Origin: an uncultured Oscillospiraceae bacterium
GTDB lineage: Bacteria > Bacillota > Clostridia > Oscillospirales > Acutalibacteraceae
NCBI GenBank assembly: GCA_910588935.1
Contig: CAJUSM010000032.1
Span: 1-18,045, forward strand
Direction of reading: 5' to 3'
DNA length: 18,045 nucleotides
How positions within the stretch are numbered: the stretch's first letter is position 1; the number at the start of each line of letters is the position of its first letter. Under the pieces are notes generated by a model. The model was not told the DNA's origin. It saw nothing but the letters and a program-made list of their open reading frames with translations, and ran no database searches. The position numbers and the translations under genes are program-made. Of the stretch, positions 1 through 6,888 are shown piece by piece.

Positions 1-30
1 GCGAAGTCTACGAAACTTTTCCCATTTTCT

Positions 31-56
31 CACGGCATCTGAGAGCCGTGTTTTTT
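31..56 (+). terminator. Rho-independent terminator
   Basis: Stem CACGGC (31-36) pairs with GCCGTG (45-50) around an 8-nt loop and is followed directly by six T. It would end a transcript entering from the left and so separates the promoter at 112-140 from whatever lies upstream of the window. Confidence 0.8.
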
Positions 57-111
57 CTTCTCTAGCTTACCTTTATCTCCTCGTTTGGACACTCCCCTAA
101 AAACTTCTCAC

Positions 112-140
112 TTACCAAATCTCCCCAAATGTGCTATAAT
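112..140 (+). promoter_or_regulatory. Sigma-A promoter with extended -10
   Basis: TTACCA (112-117) and TATAAT (135-140) are 17 bp apart, and TGC directly before the -10 makes the extended -10 TGnTATAAT. Transcription would begin near 147, so an ATG at 129 inside the -10 region cannot be a translation start. The promoter serves the three-gene cassette at 198-2203. Confidence 0.8.
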
Positions 141-197
141 GCAACTATAATATCTTCATCTGTAAGCAATCAGACATATGCAGGGAGAAGAGACTCT

Positions 198-917
198 ATG
201 TATGCTACATTGAGATCAAAATTGGACAGAAGAACCTGTGATATTATCCAAGGCTGTATACACTGCACAAACATAACCGCTCTTTGCTCTATATTGAATT
301 CCAGAAAAATAGACAGCAGCAATAACGTCCGCGATGGGCAGAAAGCTAACTCCATTTCGCGCACCATACTTTCACGGGATCTAAACAAGTCCGGAGCAGA
401 CGGCGTGTATGCGCGTTTTCTGCTCAACAAACAAACCGTCACTTCTGCCAAGTATGGCGCGTCCGGCGCCCGTCCAGTACGTATTTATATGGCTAAAGAG
501 AGCTGTTTTAATTTGCGGACTATTAGTATATCCATGAGCGACCTTAAAGGAAATACGGACGCTGCCGGAAATTTAAACGGCTTGGATGAGCAGACCTCTT
601 TTAATGCCGAAGTCTGTTTTTTGGCGCCTGTCCTTATATCAACGTTTACTTCTATTTATGTAAAGCCTACCGATACGCGCGAAATACGGTACGGCAACTT
701 CCCTGCAGAAGATAAATTCACTTACAGTATTGCTCAGATAATCGTGAAGGTTAGAAATTCCGATGATTTCCGCGCAGGACTGAACAAAGGGCGCAGCAGA
801 ACGGAAATGGCGGAAGAAAACGAAAAAATAGTTTCGGAAACATGCGCAAAATTTCTCAGGGCGGGCTTTGCGAAGGTTTTCAAAGCCGCGGATGGCTACT
901 ACGAATTCACTCGATAA
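198..917 (+). CDS. Unrecognised protein, possible ADP-ribosyltransferase-like (DarT/DUF4433-like) fold
   Basis: A 239-aa protein that I do not firmly recognise. The start is set at ATG 198 because the upstream in-frame ATG overlaps the promoter -10, and GGAG at 184-187 lies upstream. Three stretches resemble the order seen in DarT/DUF4433-type ADP-ribosyltransferases: an N-terminal His block (IHCTNITALCSIL, residues 21-33), a middle strand PVRIYM (93-98), and a Glu block (NAEVCFLAPV, 136-145) followed by SIYV. A Ser/Arg pair (SISR, 52-55) lies between them. The similarity is weak and by eye only. No signal peptide or membrane segment is seen. It is first in a cassette with two DUF2589 genes; the next start lies 14 bp after its stop. 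Base composition is more AT-rich than the housekeeping genes, suggesting acquisition. It could equally be an unrelated phage- or element-borne protein. Confidence 0.6.
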   Translation: MYATLRSKLDRRTCDIIQGCIHCTNITALCSILNSRKIDSSNNVRDGQKANSISRTILSRDLNKSGADGVYARFLLNKQTVTSAKYGASGARPVRIYMAKESCFNLRTISISMSDLKGNTDAAGNLNGLDEQTSFNAEVCFLAPVLISTFTSIYVKPTDTREIRYGNFPAEDKFTYSIAQIIVKVRNSDDFRAGLNKGRSRTEMAEENEKIVSETCAKFLRAGFAKVFKAADGYYEFTR

Positions 918-931
918 GCGGGGCGGGATAT

Positions 932-1468
932 ATGGGGATTTCTAAGTGGAACAAGAAAGAGGATCGCGAAGAAGGCATCACTTTGTCTGACGTGATACGA
1001 GGACTGCAGTTCTGCGTAAACTCCAGCGCCGAAATCATGGAGCAGCACCATCTTGCCACCATGGATAAATACATAGACCCCAAAACCAAGGCCCCATTGA
1101 CAAAGCGGTTCGTCATCCGTGACGGATACGCCATAGACGTTCCGCTTATCTGCTTAAGCGACCATCATTCCCTTTATTTGGATGAGATGGACGTGAAACT
1201 AAGCGTCAGGTTGAAAGACATCGATATCAAGGAAACCACCGCTCCGTTAAGCGGCGAGGGCTCTAAGTTTTCCATAGACAGAGGCAGTTTTCTGGTAGAG
1301 CTTGCTGGTGCTGTTCCGGATAAGGACGCCACCATGGACGTGAATTTGAAGTTTAAATCCACCCCGCCGCCAGAAGCGCTGGCCCGCATTGTGGAGAAAC
1401 TAGACAACGCGGTCACTCCTTTTGAAATAAAGGGGGACGATCTAGCTGAAAAGCCAGAGAAAGGCTAA
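932..1468 (+). CDS. DUF2589-family protein
   Basis: A 178-aa protein. ATG 932 is preferred over an in-frame ATG at 842 that would overlap the previous gene by 76 bp; GGGGCGGG lies just before 932. It resembles the DUF2589 family (Pfam, function unknown): an N-terminal helix with VNSSAEIMEQHHLATMDKY, then the turn DPKTKAPLTKRF, then the hallmark strand DVPLICLSDHHSLYLDEMDV leading into beta-rich sequence (KLSVRLKDIDI). The C-terminus carries a Pro-rich turn (STPPPEALARIVEKL) and ends in charged residues. There is no signal peptide or membrane segment, so it is probably cytoplasmic. It sits between the possible ART-like gene and a second DUF2589-type gene; such proteins occurring in pairs would fit a hetero-oligomer, which is inference. 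No molecular function can be given. Confidence 0.75.
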   Translation: MGISKWNKKEDREEGITLSDVIRGLQFCVNSSAEIMEQHHLATMDKYIDPKTKAPLTKRFVIRDGYAIDVPLICLSDHHSLYLDEMDVKLSVRLKDIDIKETTAPLSGEGSKFSIDRGSFLVELAGAVPDKDATMDVNLKFKSTPPPEALARIVEKLDNAVTPFEIKGDDLAEKPEKG

Positions 1469-1536
1469 GCCGGTAGTAAATCGCAAATTTTTTGTTTCGC
1501 GGTTTCAAAATAAATCACTTATAGGGAGATGATGGT

Positions 1537-2203
1537 ATGGATCACGCGGTTGTGGGTGGAATTGTAAACAATCTGCCCATTGACAAGATGGTTTCAGCGC
1601 CCCTAATCGCTGCCATAAAGGCCCAAACAGACATGAGCATGGCGCTGGCCCACTTTGTTAAGGACGTGGGTATTGACGAAAAAGGCCAGGTCCGCATGGT
1701 AACTTTCAATTATCAGGAGGATGTGCTGGGACCAGACGGAAAGCCCAAAACCCAGGATCGCCATATTGAAGCGCCTTTTCTGGCTTTGACCGGTATCCCG
1801 AACCTGGCGATTGAAGATGTGCATATTTCTTTTGATTTGGAGGTATCCACAGCAGAAGATGACGAGAAGAAAAACCAGGAGGATGCAAAGGTTGAGACGG
1901 AGTACAAATCCTGGTGGAGTCCGGTATCGACAAAGTTTACAGGAAATGTTACACATAGTTCCTCTCAAACGCGCCATACGGATACCAGGGCCAAATATAC
2001 ATTTAATGTACGCCCGCAAGCAGGATGCGCCGGAAGGCTTTATGCGCATCTTGGACGCGATTACCAACAGTGCCGCTACTCCCCACCTGGAAACCAAGAA
2101 GGACAATCTTCTTCCCAGCGAAAAGAAAGACGGTACAGCTTCTGGCGGTGGCGCGTCGCCCAGCGATACCCCTGGCGGCAGTACAGAACCAACACAGGAG
2201 TAA
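1537..2203 (+). pseudogene. Second DUF2589-type gene, frameshifted
   Basis: ATG 1537 follows GGGAG at 1524-1528. The first about 158 codons read as a DUF2589-type protein: IKAQTDMSMALAHFVKDVGI, a loop, then APFLALTGIPNLAIEDVHI, the counterpart of the VPLICLSDHHSLYLDEMDV strand in the neighbouring gene. At the C-run 2013-2015 the frame breaks. The bases after it read sensibly only in the +1 frame (RKQDAPEGFMRILDAITNS, then an acidic Gly/Ser/Pro tail ending at TAA 2203). Removing one C restores a 221-aa protein with FNVRRKQDAPEG across the joint. Unrepaired, the original frame runs through low-quality sequence to 2292. The cause could be a real one-base insertion, a sequencing error in a short C-run, or, less likely, programmed +1 frameshifting. 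It is last in the three-gene cassette. Confidence 0.75.
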
Positions 2204-2305
2204 TCATAGCCACTCGTTTTACAGGTGGTTATGTACAAGGCCTAAAGGCGCTGGCTTTCACATATGTTCAACTCTATTGCCCTTGCCGCTAATGGCACGT
2301 TTGTA

Positions 2306-2477
2306 TTACTTGCTAGCCTTGAAAGGGTCTTCGCACTCCTTCACACCCAGTTTATCCAAAGCGATGTCGTTTTTTCCTGGTCTGCTATGTATTTTCGAAT
2401 GGCGCTTTCATTCAGCCCTACTGTAAACATATAGTATCCCTCCGCCCCAAAGTGTCGATTTCTATATTTGTACTTTA
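2306..2477 (-). pseudogene. IS200/IS605-type TnpA, 3' fragment
   Basis: On the minus strand this encodes the C-terminal part of a Y1 (HUH) transposase of the IS200 type: KYRNRHFGAEGYY, then TVGLNESAIRKYIADQEK. The Tyr in the IxxYIxxQ motif is the usual catalytic residue of this family; the His-U-His part lies upstream in such proteins and is absent here. The frame breaks in an A-run (plus strand T-run near 2371-2376). One more A gives NDIALDKLGVKECEDPFKASK and a stop at 2306-2308, matching the usual tail of these transposases. The fragment ends exactly where the inverted-repeat element at 2478-2638 begins. It is inactive by itself. Confidence 0.85.
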
Positions 2478-2638
2478 GGGCTTGTTTGAAAAATTGAAAA
2501 CACTGTCTTTTTGCCCAGAAGCGGCCATCTTCTGTGGCGAAAATCTCCGTAATACGCAAGCAGTACTTGCGGCTTCTTCTTTGAGGCTGACCCATTCTAC
2601 TCAAAAATCCCTCATTTCCTCTATTTTCAAACAAACCC
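2478..2638. repeat. MITE-like element with terminal inverted repeats
   Basis: The ends are GGGCTTGTTTGAAAA (2478-2492) and TTTTCAAACAAACCC (2624-2638), inverted copies of 15 bp with one mismatch. Inside are a perfect hairpin CGCAAG-CAGTA-CTTGCG (2555-2571) and an imperfect one pairing about 2508-2521 with 2529-2543. No transposase lies within its 161 bp. It abuts the IS200 tnpA fragment, so a reading frame crossing the boundary is a chimera and not a gene. No clear target duplication was seen; the family is unknown to me. Confidence 0.65.
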
Positions 2639-3508
2639 AAACCTGAACAATCAAAGCCGCCGCTTTTATATGGCGGAATGGCTTTCATAGATATTACGGT
2701 ATTGCAATATGCGCTATGTGCGCTTTCGCTTCATTTTCGGTTTTTGCTGTGGTGGATTATCAAAAAACCCCGTCTTGTGGAATGAGATATTCTGAACAGT
2801 TCATGGAGCATATCGAATGCGTGTTTTGTGCGTCTGTAAGATTGTCCTGTGGCATTATCAAGACTTTCGCAATTAAGGCAGGAAATCCTGTTGCTTTATT
2901 ACTTCGTTGGTTATCGAGATGAAGCAATTGGCACACTGCACGGGCGTTGCAGAAGTTCGATAAAACGCAGGAGAAATGTTGTACTGAAATAGTTACAGAA
3001 AGAATGGGGGAGATTGAAGCAGGAGGAATACAAAACTGATTGAAGCCCTATTGAAATTCCGATTCGACCAATAGGGAGTAACAAAGAGGGCGGAATCGGC
3101 AGACTGCTTTCGCCTATCAATTTATTATGTGTATTGTTACGCGAAGGAGGCTGTTTTGCCCTCGATTTATGGGGATTTGCGGGCGTTGAAATGACAGGGT
3201 AAGGGTTTTATACATGCCCTCAAAAACGGAGTTCTCTTGCGTAACAAAATGAAAAGGACAGGCAAGAAACAGATTGCTTTTCACTTGTCTTTTTCTGCAC
3301 CCGGTTTGGCAGTTGCCTGATTTCAGTTTGTTTAGCTGGTACTGCTTTATGAGTAGCTATCATACGCCGCCTTTTTTTGACGGGCTGGAAAAGAGGGGAT
3401 GGGAAACTCTCGATAAAAAAGGGGAGCCACACTCTATGTGAACTGTCGCCCCAATGGCCCTCTTCCATAAACTCTTTGTTTCGAACTCCTTTCAACAGGA
3501 AAAACCAC
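2639..3508. other. Gene-poor stretch, probably decayed
   Basis: About 870 bp without a credible gene. The short open frames here (for example 2716-2922 on + and 3220-3495 on -) have no recognisable domain, no well-placed ribosome site with a standard start, and atypical composition. Visible structures are an imperfect palindrome near 2650-2690 (AAAGCC-GCCGC ... GGCGGAATGGCTTT), interlocking stems at 3046-3099, and a 12-bp stem with two G-T pairs (3251-3262 with 3284-3295). It reads as debris between the accessory cassette and the SRP RNA promoter. Confidence 0.5.
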
Positions 3509-3537
3509 TTGCAATTTCTCTGGTTTTATGATATTAT
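3509..3537 (+). promoter_or_regulatory. Sigma-A promoter of the SRP RNA / dnaX operon
   Basis: TTGCAA (3509-3514) and TATTAT (3532-3537) are separated by 17 bp. It is the only good promoter seen just upstream of the SRP RNA. Initiation would fall near 3544, about 45 nt before the first paired bases of the SRP RNA. Confidence 0.7.
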
Positions 3538-3615
3538 GTGCTCCAAAGGGTTTCTGCCACTATTTAGGATAGCGTTGTTTTTATATACCGGGCAGGGCAG
3601 CCGGTGCTTTTTTAC

Positions 3616-3744
3616 AAGTGGAATATGTGGGCGGACAGGTCTGCGCGGCGGGATGCCGTGAACCATGTCAGGCGGGGAACCGAGCAGCATTAAGCGGATT
3701 TTCCCGGGCGATGCAGGTCGCCTGTCCGCTCACATATTCCACTT
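3616..3744 (+). ncRNA. ffs: Signal recognition particle RNA (4.5S / scRNA)
   Basis: The conserved Ffh-binding domain is plain: GTCAGG (3667-3672), a GGAA tetraloop (3676-3679) closed by CGG/CCG, then AGCAGCA (3683-3689) and TTAAGCGGA. A long hairpin encloses it: AAGTGGAATATGTG (3616-3629) pairs perfectly with CACATATTCCACTT (3731-3744), followed inward by CGGACAGG with CCTGTCCG. Pairing may extend outward, CCGGGCAGGGCAG (3588-3600) with CTGTCTCCCCGG (3751-3762), so the mature RNA may be about 175 nt. I see no convincing complete Alu domain, so it looks like the short or intermediate bacterial type. The RNA joins Ffh to form the SRP that targets nascent membrane proteins. Location upstream of dnaX is the usual one in Bacillota. 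Confidence 0.93.
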
Positions 3745-3803
3745 TCGTATCTGTCTCCCCGGGCTTTCTTTTTTGGGAAGAGAAAAGCCAGGCAGAGGGC
3801 CAA

Positions 3804-3838
3804 AGAGTTGGGTCGGGGACCCAACTCTCGGATTTTTT
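3804..3838 (+). terminator. Rho-independent terminator between SRP RNA and dnaX
   Basis: Perfect 10-bp stem AGAGTTGGGT (3804-3813) / ACCCAACTCT (3819-3828) with loop CGGGG, then CGGA and six T (3833-3838). It ends the SRP RNA transcript. No separate dnaX promoter is evident in the 36 bp that remain before dnaX, so partial read-through may feed the operon. Confidence 0.85.
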
Positions 3839-3874
3839 ACGGGCCGTTCTCCCTGGCCCGGCAGGAGGCCGCCT

Positions 3875-5569
3875 ATGTATAAGGTGCTCTACCGCAAATA
3901 CCGGCCGCGCTTTTTCGCGGATGTTGTAGGCCAGCCCCAGGTTACTGTTACGCTGAAAAGCGAGCTCACCAGAGGCCGGATTGCCCATGCCTACCTGTTT
4001 ACCGGTTCCCGGGGAACGGGCAAAACCACCTGTGCAAAAATTTTGGCCAGAGCCGTTAACTGCCTGCATCCTGTAGAAGGGGATCCCTGCGGGGAGTGTC
4101 AGGTGTGCCGGGGGCTGGAGGAGGGCTCCATTTTAGACGTGGTGGAAATTGATGCCGCCAGCAACAACGGCATCGAAAATATCCGCGGCCTAATTGAGGA
4201 ATCCAGCTTTACCCCCGCTACCGGGAAATACCGGGTCTATATCATCGATGAGGTGCACATGCTCAGCGTGCAGGCCTTTAACGCCCTGCTGAAAACCCTA
4301 GAGGAGCCCCCGGCTCATGTGGTTTTTATTTTGGCCACCACAGAGGTTCACAAGCTGCTGCCTACCATTTTGTCCCGATGCCAGCGCTTCGATTTTCATA
4401 GGATTGACCCGGAGCTTATTGCGGATAGGTTGACAGATGTGGCGGGCCTGGAGGGGGCCCGGCTGGATAGAGACGCGGCTTTGCTGATTGCCCGCATTGC
4501 GGACGGCGCTTTACGGGACGCCCTCTCTTTGCTGGACCAGTGCCTGGGCCGCGACCGTCATGTAAAGCTGGAAACCGTACAGGCCGCGGCGGGGGTGGCG
4601 GATAGAAGTTATTTGCCCCTGCTGGCCCAAGCGGTGGCAGGCCGGGAGCCAGGGGCTGCCCTGGATATTATCCACCGGCTTTATCAGGATTCCAAGGATC
4701 TAAGCCGGCTGTGCCAGGAGCTGGCAGAGTATTTCCGGGGCCTGATGCTGTGCAAGACCATGCGGAACCCCCAGCGGCTTTTGGAGGCCGGGGATTGGCA
4801 AGGAATGGAGTCCCTGGCAGGCGCTATGAGCCTGGCGGATATCCTCCATGGCCTGGATACCCTGGAGGAGGCCTTAAACAAAATGCGCTATGGCCACCAG
4901 CGCACTCAGCTGGAAATGGCCTTGGTCCGGTTGTGTTCCCCGGAGCTGGATACTACGCCGGAGGCTTTGCTTCGCCGGCTTGAGGCCTTAGAGCGGGGAG
5001 GGCTGGCCCTGGCTGGCAATTCTCAAGGGGAAGAGGGGGAAAAGCAAAAGCCTTTTCTAGAGGAAAAAGCGCCGGCTGCCCAGCCCCCTGTACAGGATGA
5101 GCTTGACGACCTGCCCCCGCCCCCTCTGCCCCTTAGGGAAAGGCCCAAGGCTCCAGTCCCAAAACCAGAAGAGGCGCGGCCTGTTCAGCCTCCGCCACCT
5201 TCCCAGCCTGGCGGGGCCCAGCCGGATATAGAGGCACTTTCGGCCCAGGCCCAGCGGTTCCGGGACTGGCCGGAAATCCTCCAGGTTATCCGGTCTGGGG
5301 CCAAAAGCGTGGCCATGGCTTTTGAGGGAAGCAAGGCCTATATCAATGGGGAATATATGCTGATTGATGCCCCGGATATTGCCTTTGAGCTGCTGAAAAA
5401 GCCGGAGCAGCGCAAACGCCTGCGGGAGGCTGTGCAGCGGGTAACAGGGCAGATTTATAAGCTGGGCCCTTACCGCAAGCCCAGCCAGGATGGCCCTCAG
5501 GTGGATCCCATTGACAACCTGGTAAGCCGGGCCAGGGAGGCCGGGCTGCCGGTTAAAGAGGAAGGCTGA
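3875..5569 (+). CDS. dnaX: DNA polymerase III subunits gamma/tau
   Basis: A 564-aa clamp-loader ATPase that places the beta sliding clamp on DNA at the replication fork. The start is ATG 3875 (MYKVLYRKYRP) with CAGGAGG at 3862-3868. The open frame runs upstream to 3665, but that part overlaps the SRP RNA and its terminator and is not coding. Visible parts: Walker A GSRGTGKT (residues 44-51), a four-Cys zinc site (C63, C72, C75, C78), DAASNNGI (93-100), Walker B with DEVH (125-128), the SRC motif with arginine finger (167-169), then clamp-loader helices. A Pro-rich linker (DDLPPPPLPL and onward) leads to a C-terminal tau-type domain. No frameshift site producing gamma was looked for in detail. 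It is first protein gene of the dnaX-ebfC-recR cluster. Confidence 0.97.
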   Translation: MYKVLYRKYRPRFFADVVGQPQVTVTLKSELTRGRIAHAYLFTGSRGTGKTTCAKILARAVNCLHPVEGDPCGECQVCRGLEEGSILDVVEIDAASNNGIENIRGLIEESSFTPATGKYRVYIIDEVHMLSVQAFNALLKTLEEPPAHVVFILATTEVHKLLPTILSRCQRFDFHRIDPELIADRLTDVAGLEGARLDRDAALLIARIADGALRDALSLLDQCLGRDRHVKLETVQAAAGVADRSYLPLLAQAVAGREPGAALDIIHRLYQDSKDLSRLCQELAEYFRGLMLCKTMRNPQRLLEAGDWQGMESLAGAMSLADILHGLDTLEEALNKMRYGHQRTQLEMALVRLCSPELDTTPEALLRRLEALERGGLALAGNSQGEEGEKQKPFLEEKAPAAQPPVQDELDDLPPPPLPLRERPKAPVPKPEEARPVQPPPPSQPGGAQPDIEALSAQAQRFRDWPEILQVIRSGAKSVAMAFEGSKAYINGEYMLIDAPDIAFELLKKPEQRKRLREAVQRVTGQIYKLGPYRKPSQDGPQVDPIDNLVSRAREAGLPVKEEG

Positions 5570-5605
5570 GGAGCCCAAGAATCAAGGCAAAGGAGAGGAA
5601 AGGGA

Positions 5606-6424
5606 ATGAAGTGGTGCTTTGAAGAGGACCATACGCCCCCGGTACTGAGCACAAAGGCCCATATCCAGCATATCAAGGCCAAAAAGGGTTGGGATAAGGA
5701 CGCTGGCTTTTCCCTGCCGGAGCGGGCCGTGGTTTTTTGCTTAGGGCGGGGGATTCCGGTACTGCGGGAGCGGTTTGATACCAAGCAAATCATGGAGGAG
5801 CTGCCGGCTTTCATCCACCAAGTGCCGGTATATGGTGTTGCGGGGCACGAGGATGTGTGCTTTTTAGATGGCGGCCGGGGCGCGCCCCAGGCAGCCAGCG
5901 CCGGGGATACCCTCCATGCCCTGGGGGTAAAGGAGGTGCTGGTGGTAGGCCTTTGCGGGGCCTTTGGAGAGGAGATCCAGGTCTGTGACCTGCTGATCCC
6001 CGAGAAGATTCTTAGCGAAGAAGGGGCCTCCCAGCACTATTTTTCCCAAGTGGATTGGGCGGCGCCAGAGCCTATTTGGAGCCGGGAGGAGCTGCGGGCC
6101 TTTTTTGCCGGCAAGGGCTTGCGGCTTCAGCCAGGGAATACCGTTACCACCGACGGGGTGTACCGCCAGACCTTTTTTAAAGAGGCCATGTGGCGGGAGA
6201 AGGGCTGTGTGGCTGTAGATATGGAGGCTTCGGCCTTTGTAAGCGTGTGCAACTATTACGGGATGCGCAGCCAGGTGGTGCTGATGGCTTCAGACAGGCA
6301 CCCCCTTTCTGAGAATTCCCCGCCTTGGAAGTGGGGCAATGTGGACTTTCAATGGGCCAGGGACCATATGATTGAGGCAAGCATTGCGCTGGCATTAAAT
6401 TATCCTGCCAAACCTATGGCATAA
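5606..6424 (+). CDS. Nucleoside phosphorylase family protein (purine/uridine type)
   Basis: A 272-aa protein of the PNP/UDP phosphorylase superfamily, which cleaves nucleosides with phosphate to base and ribose-1-phosphate. ATG 5606 follows GGAGAGGAAAGGG. Signatures: phosphate/ribose loop GLCGAF (115-120), TTDGVYRQT (181-189), and VAVDMEASAF (202-211) with the Met-Glu pair (M206, E207) that binds ribose. The N-terminal 60 residues (LPERAVVFCLGRG at about 37-49) are longer than in compact family members and close to uridine phosphorylase-like proteins of Clostridia. Substrate cannot be decided from sequence; a uridine or purine nucleoside is likely. It lies 36 bp after dnaX and before ebfC, an uncommon insertion into an otherwise conserved replication-repair cluster. 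It may simply share the transcript. Confidence 0.85.
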   Translation: MKWCFEEDHTPPVLSTKAHIQHIKAKKGWDKDAGFSLPERAVVFCLGRGIPVLRERFDTKQIMEELPAFIHQVPVYGVAGHEDVCFLDGGRGAPQAASAGDTLHALGVKEVLVVGLCGAFGEEIQVCDLLIPEKILSEEGASQHYFSQVDWAAPEPIWSREELRAFFAGKGLRLQPGNTVTTDGVYRQTFFKEAMWREKGCVAVDMEASAFVSVCNYYGMRSQVVLMASDRHPLSENSPPWKWGNVDFQWARDHMIEASIALALNYPAKPMA

Positions 6425-6434
6425 GTGGCTCAGC

Positions 6435-6461
6435 CGCCAACCCGTTTTGGGCAAATTGGCG
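6435..6461 (+). other. Strong intergenic hairpin
   Basis: CGCCAA-CCC-GTTTT-GGG-CAAA-TTGGCG folds into a nearly perfect stem just after the phosphorylase stop. No T-tract follows, so it is not a standard terminator; it may be an RNA processing or stability element between this gene and ebfC. Confidence 0.5.
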
Positions 6462-6520
6462 CCCGATACGATGAAAATAGCCGTAGTTTGTGCAAATACA
6501 ACAAGGAAACAAACTATATC

Positions 6521-6527
6521 AAGGAGG
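6521..6527 (+). promoter_or_regulatory. Ribosome binding site that fixes the ebfC start
   Basis: AAGGAGG, a full anti-Shine-Dalgarno match, lies 10 nt before TTG 6538. It rules out the in-frame GTG at 6490, which has no such site. Confidence 0.85.
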
Positions 6528-6537
6528 ATGTATCAAT

Positions 6538-6888
6538 TTGAAAGCAAGACTACCCCAAGGATTTAATTCCCCTGGCGCCGCCAACCTGCAGCAGCTGGCC
6601 CGCCAGGCCCAAAAAATGCAGGAGCAGATGGAGGCCGTTACCGCCGAGCTGGAGGAAAAAGAGTACTCTGCCGCTGCCGGCGGCGACGCGGTGAAAGCTG
6701 TGGTTACCGGTAAGCTGGAAGTAAAAGCCCTGGAGATAAAGCCAGAGGTGATTGACCCCGACGATGCGGAAATGCTGGGCGATTTGGTAACCGCAGCGGT
6801 AAACGAGGCCCTTCGGGCTGCCGCCAAGGAAAAGGACGAGCGGCTTTCCGCCATTTCTGGGGGCATGAGTGTGCCGGGGATGTTCTGA
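6538..6888 (+). CDS. ebfC: YbaB/EbfC family nucleoid-associated protein
   Basis: A 116-aa DNA-binding protein of the YbaB/EbfC family, which binds DNA as a dimer and is thought to affect nucleoid structure and recombination. The start is TTG 6538, giving MKARLPQGFNSPG, the usual N-terminus in Clostridia. Visible are the helix LQQLARQAQKMQEQMEAVTAEL, the strand region EYSAAAGGDAVKAVVTGKLEV and the helix VTAAVNEALRAA; the C-terminus SGGMSVPGMF is typical. Its TGA stop shares one base with the recR ATG (6886-6890), so the two are translationally coupled, as is common for this pair. Confidence 0.95.
   Translation: MKARLPQGFNSPGAANLQQLARQAQKMQEQMEAVTAELEEKEYSAAAGGDAVKAVVTGKLEVKALEIKPEVIDPDDAEMLGDLVTAAVNEALRAAAKEKDERLSAISGGMSVPGMF

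Noticed and set aside
1603..2238. 211-aa open frame antisense to the second DUF2589-type gene
   Set aside because: It mirrors a clear sense gene, even across the frameshift, and has no domain.
2341..2688. 115-aa open frame on the minus strand
   Set aside because: It joins the MITE-like element, sequence beyond it and the tnpA fragment; it is a chimera with a frameshift, not a gene.
2716..2922. 68-aa open frame on the plus strand
   Set aside because: No family resemblance, no ribosome site of note, Cys-rich chance-like composition in decayed DNA.
3251..3295. 12-bp stem taken as a terminator
   Set aside because: The T-run lies inside the stem and not after it, two G-T pairs weaken it, and no gene ends before it.
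3220..3495. 91-aa open frame on the minus strand
   Set aside because: It needs a TTG start without a site before it, has no domain, and its later in-frame ATG is poorly spaced from the AAAGGAG.
3665..3874. 70-codon N-terminal extension of dnaX
   Set aside because: It would overlap the SRP RNA and its terminator; DnaX proteins begin at MYKVLYRKYRP, which has its own AGGAGG.
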